From assembly GCA_030432565.1 (NCBI GenBank), contig JAUIGV010000043.1:1-39787 (forward strand): a DNA stretch of 39,787 nucleotides, given 5' to 3'. Positions 35,247-39,787 of this stretch are shown here, piece by piece. This DNA is from Verrucomicrobiia bacterium (GTDB lineage: Bacteria > Verrucomicrobiota > Verrucomicrobiia > Verrucomicrobiales > Akkermansiaceae). The position numbers and the translations under genes were made by a program. Numbering within the stretch: position 1 is the first letter of the stretch; the number at the start of each line of letters is the position of its first letter. The notes under the pieces are model-generated. The model had not been told where the DNA came from, did not search any database, and saw only the letters and a list, made by a program, of their open reading frames with translations.

Positions 35247-36065
35247 TCACGAAGCGTCAAAGCTCGCCGTCACCCACTTTCCGATTGTTTTGTCCGAGAC
35301 CCGCTGGAACCCACAATCCTCGGCCGTATCCAGGACCTCCTGCCATTGCTCGGCAAGGATTCCCGATAAAATCAAGCGCCCCTTGCTTTCAATCCATTTC
35401 GTTATCAAGGGAAGAGCTTCGATCAAGACCGTCGAAAAGAGGTTTGCAGCCACCACTTGAAATCGTTGCGAGTTCTCCCACTCGAAGACATCAGCCTCAA
35501 AGATCTCAATATCAGTGATTTTGTTTCGCTCCATGTTCAAAGCCGCCACCTCAACGGCCTTGCCATCGAAATCGAAGGCCTTGACCTCACCCGCTCCCAG
35601 AAGCTTGCCCGCCATTGCCAAAACTCCGCTTCCGGTTCCCAGATCCAGAAAGGTCCAGCCAGGGGGAATATCCGTCGAGTGGTCCACCAGCAATCTCAAA
35701 CAGGTCGCAGTTGTCGGGTGGTCGCCGGTTCCAAAAGCCATCTCCGGAGGAACCACGATCACCATTTTATCAGGGTAGGTTCCTTCCGGCACCTCAACCT
35801 GCGAAATGACGAGCCGATCCCGGATCATCAAGGGTTCTGTTTTGGGTGCGCTCATCGCGACCCAATTACGGGATTTCAACTCACGAACCGATCCGCCGAA
35901 TTGCTCTTGAATCTCGAGCGCTCCTTTTTCGTCTTCGCAATAGACCTCCACCCGGACCGTCTTCCCCCCTTTAATTTCGCTAATGACTGAGTTTGGATTT
36001 CCGTAAAATCGCTCCTCCCAGGCGTCCGTCCATTTTACGGCGGACAATTTTGACCAAACCCACAT
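35247..36065 (-). CDS. prmA: Ribosomal protein L11 methyltransferase
   Basis: A 272-residue SAM-dependent methyltransferase that methylates ribosomal protein L11. The FGTGDHPTT motif near residue 112 and the SAM-binding LDLGTGSGVLAMAGKLLGA near 137-155 are characteristic of PrmA, and AANLFSTVL near 205 corresponds to the usual NxxANxL motif. The N-terminal 100 residues have the split alpha-beta domain that docks on L11. The protein is somewhat shorter than the 290-300 residues of E. coli PrmA. It lies 31 bases after the P-loop kinase gene and 168 bases before the aminotransferase start on the same strand. Confidence 0.92.
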   Translation of the reverse strand: MWVWSKLSAVKWTDAWEERFYGNPNSVISEIKGGKTVRVEVYCEDEKGALEIQEQFGGSVRELKSRNWVAMSAPKTEPLMIRDRLVISQVEVPEGTYPDKMVIVVPPEMAFGTGDHPTTATCLRLLVDHSTDIPPGWTFLDLGTGSGVLAMAGKLLGAGEVKAFDFDGKAVEVAALNMERNKITDIEIFEADVFEWENSQRFQVVAANLFSTVLIEALPLITKWIESKGRLILSGILAEQWQEVLDTAEDCGFQRVSDKTIGKWVTASFDAS

Positions 36066-36096
36066 GAGGATGACTTAGCCTCCACGGCAAAGCGCA

Positions 36097-36606
36097 TCAA
36101 GCCTTAAGAAACTGACTGACAATATGTTCGTGTTCGAAAACCGGTGGCCTGGAGTGACTTGGCGCAATATATCCCTCCCAATTTTCGAGCTTTAAACGAT
36201 CCCGCGGATTACCGCGCAGCTCAATCCGCCGCTTTCGTTCAACTTCGTCGCAAGTCACAAAGATCACCCGAACCGAGGTTTGAAACCGCTCTGAGAGTTC
36301 GTCCCGCCAGCCGGGGTTTCGAATTTCAGAGGTGAAGGGCCCGACAAGAATGACATCGATGTGAGGCAGATTCTCTGCCGCGCTTGCAAAAATACAGTCG
36401 TAAACGGGCTCCCGGAAAGCAGCCCGATAGTCCGGAGAGTCACGGTCGTCGGGATCGAGGCCACCCAGCACCATCCCGGCACGCACCACCGGTTCGGTAA
36501 CGGTATCGCTATCCAGCAGACAAGCCCCCTTCTCAGCGGCAAGCTTCTTTCCGTAGGTGCTTTTACCGGCCCCGGCGGGACCACAAATGATCCAGAGATC
36601 GCCCAT
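36097..36606 (-). CDS. Zeta-toxin-like/AAA P-loop kinase
   Basis: A 169-residue P-loop protein. Walker A is GPAGAGKST at residues 9-17, preceded by the strand LWIIC. Later landmarks are DSDTVTEPVVRAG, IDVILVGPFTSE with a hydrophobic Walker B-like strand, and RVIFVTCDEVERKRRIELRG with a lid-type Arg cluster. This layout matches the zeta-toxin/gluconate kinase-like group, small kinases acting on nucleotides, sugars or UDP-sugars. No antitoxin gene is adjacent, so a toxin role is not proposed. Its ATG overlaps the stop of the upstream DUF6607-like gene as TGATG; a TTG one codon upstream is the alternative start. Confidence 0.8.
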   Translation of the reverse strand: MGDLWIICGPAGAGKSTYGKKLAAEKGACLLDSDTVTEPVVRAGMVLGGLDPDDRDSPDYRAAFREPVYDCIFASAAENLPHIDVILVGPFTSEIRNPGWRDELSERFQTSVRVIFVTCDEVERKRRIELRGNPRDRLKLENWEGYIAPSHSRPPVFEHEHIVSQFLKA

Positions 36607-37745
36607 CAATACTTTCCAACTGTCCCGGCATCCACTTCCTGGACAAATTTTGCGATCGTCTCCCGGGCATGGGCTTTGCCCGCTTTCGCGTCGTAAGCTT
36701 CATCGGAACCTTCAAGCTTCATGGCGTAACCAAAGTGGTGTTGATACAGCTTTTTCCCGTCAACCTCGGTTTTCAGTGAGAAAGCCGGATGCTTTTCATA
36801 AACGTCGGCCCAGGCCTCACGAACTTCCTTCCAGTATTCCCCGGTCTTCTTCCAGGTCGTCTCCGCCGCCACCAACGATGGCTCGCTGATTCTCTCATAA
36901 CGATTCACGCCCAGCTCCTGTCCGACAATCGTGATTTCCCCTTGATCGCCCAGAGCCACTTTTTGGTTCTGCTGGGTGTGCACCCAACCGTTTGCGGTGA
37001 TCGTCAATTCGTGCACGCCTTGTAAGACCTGATAATCACTCCGGACCGAAAACTCCCGCCGTGGCAGGGGCCGCCAGCAGGATTCACTCCGCCAGCTTGA
37101 CATGCCACCGGAATGAACCCACTCGCCCACCACTTCGTAGCGTGGTGAGTCATCGACTTGAAAAACCGATTGCGTCCACTTCCCCTTTACTTTTCGGGGC
37201 CTCAACTTTTCACCGGCCCACGTGGAGTTGCCACGGAATGTCTTGAGCTCGTTATCCTCATAGCTCCAATCCTGCCGCCAGTGCTTCATCACCATGGGCC
37301 CCATCTCCTTGCCCTCCTCGTCTTTGAAATACATCACGAGAGTGTGCTGCAGACTGATGAACTCCTCCTCGGAAGCGAGAACCTGAACGTGCTCGGTTCC
37401 CCATGAAAAATAAGGTTTGGGCGGCTGGTAACCCTTGCTGAAACCCATGGTCTCGATAAAATCAAAGCTGACCCGGTAGCTCCCGGCCAAGGCCAGGATG
37501 GCCCGGCGATCTTTTTCAACCTTGGAATCCACCTCCTTTTGCAACTTCTCCCAAGCGGCGGAAGGCTTCTCATCCAGCACAACTTCCGTGCCGCGACTTG
37601 TTCCTCCGCGAGGCTGCATTTTTTCAACCTCGGTGAAGGGCCAAGCAAAGACATGACCGCGCACCACCTGCTCTTCCTTCTTCCCCTCATCCTGCCCCTG
37701 AGCCAAAAGCCCAAGAGCTGCAGTGACCAAAATTGCTCGTTTCAT
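36606..37745 (-). CDS. Exported DUF6607-like protein
   Basis: A 379-residue exported protein that seems to belong to DUF6607. Residues 1-18 are a signal peptide (MKRAILVTAALGLLAQ). The region near residue 145 (VMKHWRQDWSYED) is the feature I associate with that family, and further conserved-looking stretches are RYEVVGEWVHS, SESCWRPLPRREFSVRSDY, and GWVHTQQNQKV, suggesting an extended beta-barrel or lipocalin-like body. I cannot confirm the family without a profile search and no biochemical role is known to me. It is joined to the kinase gene by a TGATG overlap and lies 47 bases after the hydrolase gene. Confidence 0.78.
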   Translation of the reverse strand: MKRAILVTAALGLLAQGQDEGKKEEQVVRGHVFAWPFTEVEKMQPRGGTSRGTEVVLDEKPSAAWEKLQKEVDSKVEKDRRAILALAGSYRVSFDFIETMGFSKGYQPPKPYFSWGTEHVQVLASEEEFISLQHTLVMYFKDEEGKEMGPMVMKHWRQDWSYEDNELKTFRGNSTWAGEKLRPRKVKGKWTQSVFQVDDSPRYEVVGEWVHSGGMSSWRSESCWRPLPRREFSVRSDYQVLQGVHELTITANGWVHTQQNQKVALGDQGEITIVGQELGVNRYERISEPSLVAAETTWKKTGEYWKEVREAWADVYEKHPAFSLKTEVDGKKLYQHHFGYAMKLEGSDEAYDAKAGKAHARETIAKFVQEVDAGTVGKY

Positions 37746-37792
37746 AACGTTATCATTTATGATTTTTGCCGAATTGCAACCGACCAAACCCT

Positions 37793-38677
37793 CTATGATT
37801 GCAAGATCTTCCCCATCCAGGCCAATACCTTGCTGCGATACTCTCCGTCATTCATCCAGAGTGCACGGGTATGCGAGCCATTCGGAATCCGGTAGATCGT
37901 CTTGGGTTCCTTCGCCTTCTTGAAGAGGATCTCGCCCTGGGCCAAAGGCACCGTGGCATCCTTCGTTCCATGGGCGATCAATACCGGAACCGGGGAAATT
38001 TTCTCCACCAGATCCCGTGGCGACAACTCGTCGGTCACAAGTTCAGCTCCCGCTTTCCCGGCAAACCGTGTCGCCATGTCCTCATACGAGGCAAATCCGG
38101 CATAACAAATCACTCCCCGCACACCCGGAATCATTTTTTCACCCAATGCCGCCAGAGACTTCGCCCCTCCCAGGCTGTGTCCAAAGGAGATGATGCGCTT
38201 TCCATCCACATCTTCGCGTGATTTCACATAGTTAATCGCCGCCCGCGCGTCCTGCACCAATCCCTCCCGGGTAATCACGCCCTCTGATTTCCCGTAGCCC
38301 CGGTAGTCGTAAAGAAGCACCTGATACCCGGCCCGGGCCATCCAACCAACAAAACCAATGTGATAACCAACCGATCCCGCATTCCCGTGATGAAAAACGA
38401 CCGTCCCCTTGGGCCTCACCTTTTCAAGGGGCTGGAAAAACCAACCATGAAGCTTGGTTCCGTCCCCGGACTTAAAAGTGACATCCTCAAAGCGATGCCC
38501 AAAATCGGACGGGACATCTGGTGCGGTTTTTGTCGGATAGTAAAATAGGCGGTTCGCCCCGTTCTTACCCAACATCTTTTCGGCAAAGGCAGCGAGGGCC
38601 GACTTCTCAGGAGCAGGCTTCGTCTCGTCCGCCCAAAGCGACGTAAACAGTGAAATTGCAATCAGGTAGCGAATCAT
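37793..38677 (-). CDS. Exported alpha/beta hydrolase
   Basis: A 294-residue serine hydrolase of the alpha/beta fold (DUF/BAAT-like, similar to the FrsA/YpfH-type eukaryotic ABHD13 group). The signal peptide MIRYLIAISLFTSLWA fixes the ATG at 38677; the TTG further upstream would overlap the AEC gene. Motifs are the oxyanion FHHGNAGSVGYHIG near residue 95, the nucleophile Ser in ISFGHSLGGAKS near 165, the acid in AHGTKDATVPLAQG near 240 and the catalytic His in NGSHTRALWM near 270. It is separated from the AEC transporter stop by one base. Substrate unknown. Confidence 0.9.
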   Translation of the reverse strand: MIRYLIAISLFTSLWADETKPAPEKSALAAFAEKMLGKNGANRLFYYPTKTAPDVPSDFGHRFEDVTFKSGDGTKLHGWFFQPLEKVRPKGTVVFHHGNAGSVGYHIGFVGWMARAGYQVLLYDYRGYGKSEGVITREGLVQDARAAINYVKSREDVDGKRIISFGHSLGGAKSLAALGEKMIPGVRGVICYAGFASYEDMATRFAGKAGAELVTDELSPRDLVEKISPVPVLIAHGTKDATVPLAQGEILFKKAKEPKTIYRIPNGSHTRALWMNDGEYRSKVLAWMGKILQS

Positions 38678-38678
38678 C

Positions 38679-39653
38679 TCAGTCGAAGATAAACCCAATT
38701 CCCCAGGAAATCCATAACGGCATTGTCACCAAGGCCACAATCGAAGTTGCGATCACACCCTGCACCGCCACCCCCGGACTTCCCCCGTAATGACGCGCCA
38801 CAATAATCGGGCTGACCGCAGCCGGCATCGAAGCCTGGACCAACAGGACCTGTTTCAACTCTGGAATCAGCGGCAACCACTTTGCCGCGGCCAAAAAAAC
38901 CAAAGGCATCACTGCGATCCTCACCAAAAGCGAACCAGTCGCCACCTTCTTCGAAAGTCGCTCTTTTCCGATCAGGTCGTACATCGTCGCCCCGATCAAA
39001 ACGAGCCCCATGGGGAAAGCGCAGACCCCCAGCCACGAAATCATCTGACGCACCCCCGCCCCCACAATCCCGCCGCGAGACTCCTCAAAAAACTGCCATC
39101 CTCCCGTCACCGAAAGAAAAACGCCCAACACCACCGAAACTGTCGGCCCGTTCACGAGGAGCCTGGGATTTCCAAAAACCGACCCCGTCATAATCATCAC
39201 CCCGACCATCCAGATCGCGATCTCCACTCCAAGACTGTGAATGAAAAGCACCCCGTAAACCTGCTCGTTTCCATTCATCGCGACAAAGAGCGCCCCCAAA
39301 AGGGGAATGGCAATGTAGCCGTAATTCTGGGTCCCCACCGCAACACAAAATGTCCTCCGTCCGTTCCCGGGCTGCAATCCCAGGCCAATCCCGGTCAAAT
39401 AGGCCACCGCCATTCCCAGAATGACCAACCCAAATCCCAACCCCACACCCCACGCCAGAACATCAAACTGCCGCACCAGATCATTCCCCAGGGTCTTATC
39501 CAGAATCAGGCAGGGATAAAGACAATGAATGACCATCTTGAGCATCCCCTTCTCCATTTCCGGCGTCACCACTTTCAACGCCCGGAGAAACAAGCCCACT
39601 CCCACCAGCAGGTAAACCGGAAGGATCGCTTGCAGGATGACCGAAAAATTCAC
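38679..39653 (-). CDS. AEC (auxin efflux carrier) family transporter
   Basis: A 324-residue inner-membrane carrier of the AEC/PIN-like family, with about ten hydrophobic helices. The N-terminal PVYLLVGVGLFLRAL and the VGTQNYGYIAIPLLGALF in the middle of the first half are characteristic, and the second half has PMGLVLIGATMYDL and VLLVQASMPAAVSPII. Family members move organic acids such as malate or malonate, but the substrate cannot be read here. The start is a GTG at 39653; no ATG lies upstream in frame close enough. It is the first gene of a same-strand series of four (transporter, hydrolase, DUF6607-like, kinase), with intervals of 1, 47 and overlap. Confidence 0.92.
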   Translation of the reverse strand: MNFSVILQAILPVYLLVGVGLFLRALKVVTPEMEKGMLKMVIHCLYPCLILDKTLGNDLVRQFDVLAWGVGLGFGLVILGMAVAYLTGIGLGLQPGNGRRTFCVAVGTQNYGYIAIPLLGALFVAMNGNEQVYGVLFIHSLGVEIAIWMVGVMIMTGSVFGNPRLLVNGPTVSVVLGVFLSVTGGWQFFEESRGGIVGAGVRQMISWLGVCAFPMGLVLIGATMYDLIGKERLSKKVATGSLLVRIAVMPLVFLAAAKWLPLIPELKQVLLVQASMPAAVSPIIVARHYGGSPGVAVQGVIATSIVALVTMPLWISWGIGFIFD

Positions 39654-39747
39654 ACCCCTTGTTTGAAGCGCCCGGCCTTAATCTGCAAGCAGTATGAAGA
39701 GAGCTTGATTCATCCCAATCCCCGTGAGAATCTCCGCCCGCACCAGA

Positions 39748-39787
<40 letters not shown>

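Noticed and set aside
36097-36606. Zeta-type toxin-antitoxin module
   Set aside because: The P-loop kinase has no small antitoxin gene beside it; the neighbours are DUF6607-like and prmA.
39705-39733. Possible promoter TTGATT - 17 bases - GAATCT before the tRNA
   Set aside because: The -10 match is poor and there are no comparative data; chance occurrence cannot be excluded.

Overview
This 39.8 kb window looks like a chromosomal segment from a Verrucomicrobiota bacterium, perhaps Verrucomicrobiaceae/Akkermansiaceae-like; no species can be named. The reasons are two pairs of planctomycete-type cytochrome c (PSCyt1/DUF1549/DUF1553) plus DUF1501 genes, many secreted propeller, FG-GAP and beta-helix proteins, moderately high GC, and many start codons without a Shine-Dalgarno motif. 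Genes are tightly packed. No gene-free stretch exceeds 300 bases and no CRISPR array or intact insertion sequence was seen.

Layout. (1) 32-2133, minus: type I restriction-modification genes hsdM and a shortened hsdS whose 3' end runs into unrelated sequence at the window edge. (2) 2272-9815, minus: a secreted-protein block with a di-CxxCH PSCyt/DUF1549/DUF1553 protein, its DUF1501 partner with a Tat-type signal, an FG-GAP/ASPIC-UnbV protein and a secreted propeller. Divergent from it (9945-11512, plus) are a small DUF4177-like exported protein and a PQQ-type propeller. (3) 11517-14480, minus: a YiiD-C-like thioesterase and the DNA translocase FtsK. Divergent from these are manA and a HupE/UreJ-type membrane protein (14621-16691). 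(4) 16684-22421, minus: an SHD1-HExxH secreted peptidase and a second DUF1549/DUF1501 pair. (5) 22595-33848, plus: a 1668-residue three-module beta-helix protein, then a close-packed housekeeping series: DEDDh exonuclease, aroB, MBL hydrolase, SecD-P1-like exported protein, M23 peptidase, RidA, mnmH and TatD. (6) 33907-39653, minus: aminotransferase, prmA, P-loop kinase, DUF6607-like protein, alpha/beta hydrolase and AEC transporter. A tRNA with a CAT anticodon begins at the right edge.

The two DUF1549/DUF1501 loci share gene order and an embedded carbohydrate-binding-like domain but sit next to different secreted repeat proteins. Start-stop overlaps (ATGA, GTGA, TGATG) join hsdM-hsdS, FG-GAP-propeller, exonuclease-aroB-MBL, mnmH-TatD and DUF6607-kinase, which points to translational coupling.

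I did not find a clearly new multi-gene system. The best leads are the exonuclease gene with no ATG/GTG/TTG start and a Glu in place of a catalytic Asp, the hsdS truncation junction, the paired DUF1549/DUF1501 loci, the giant triplicated beta-helix protein, and the SecD-P1-like exported protein.
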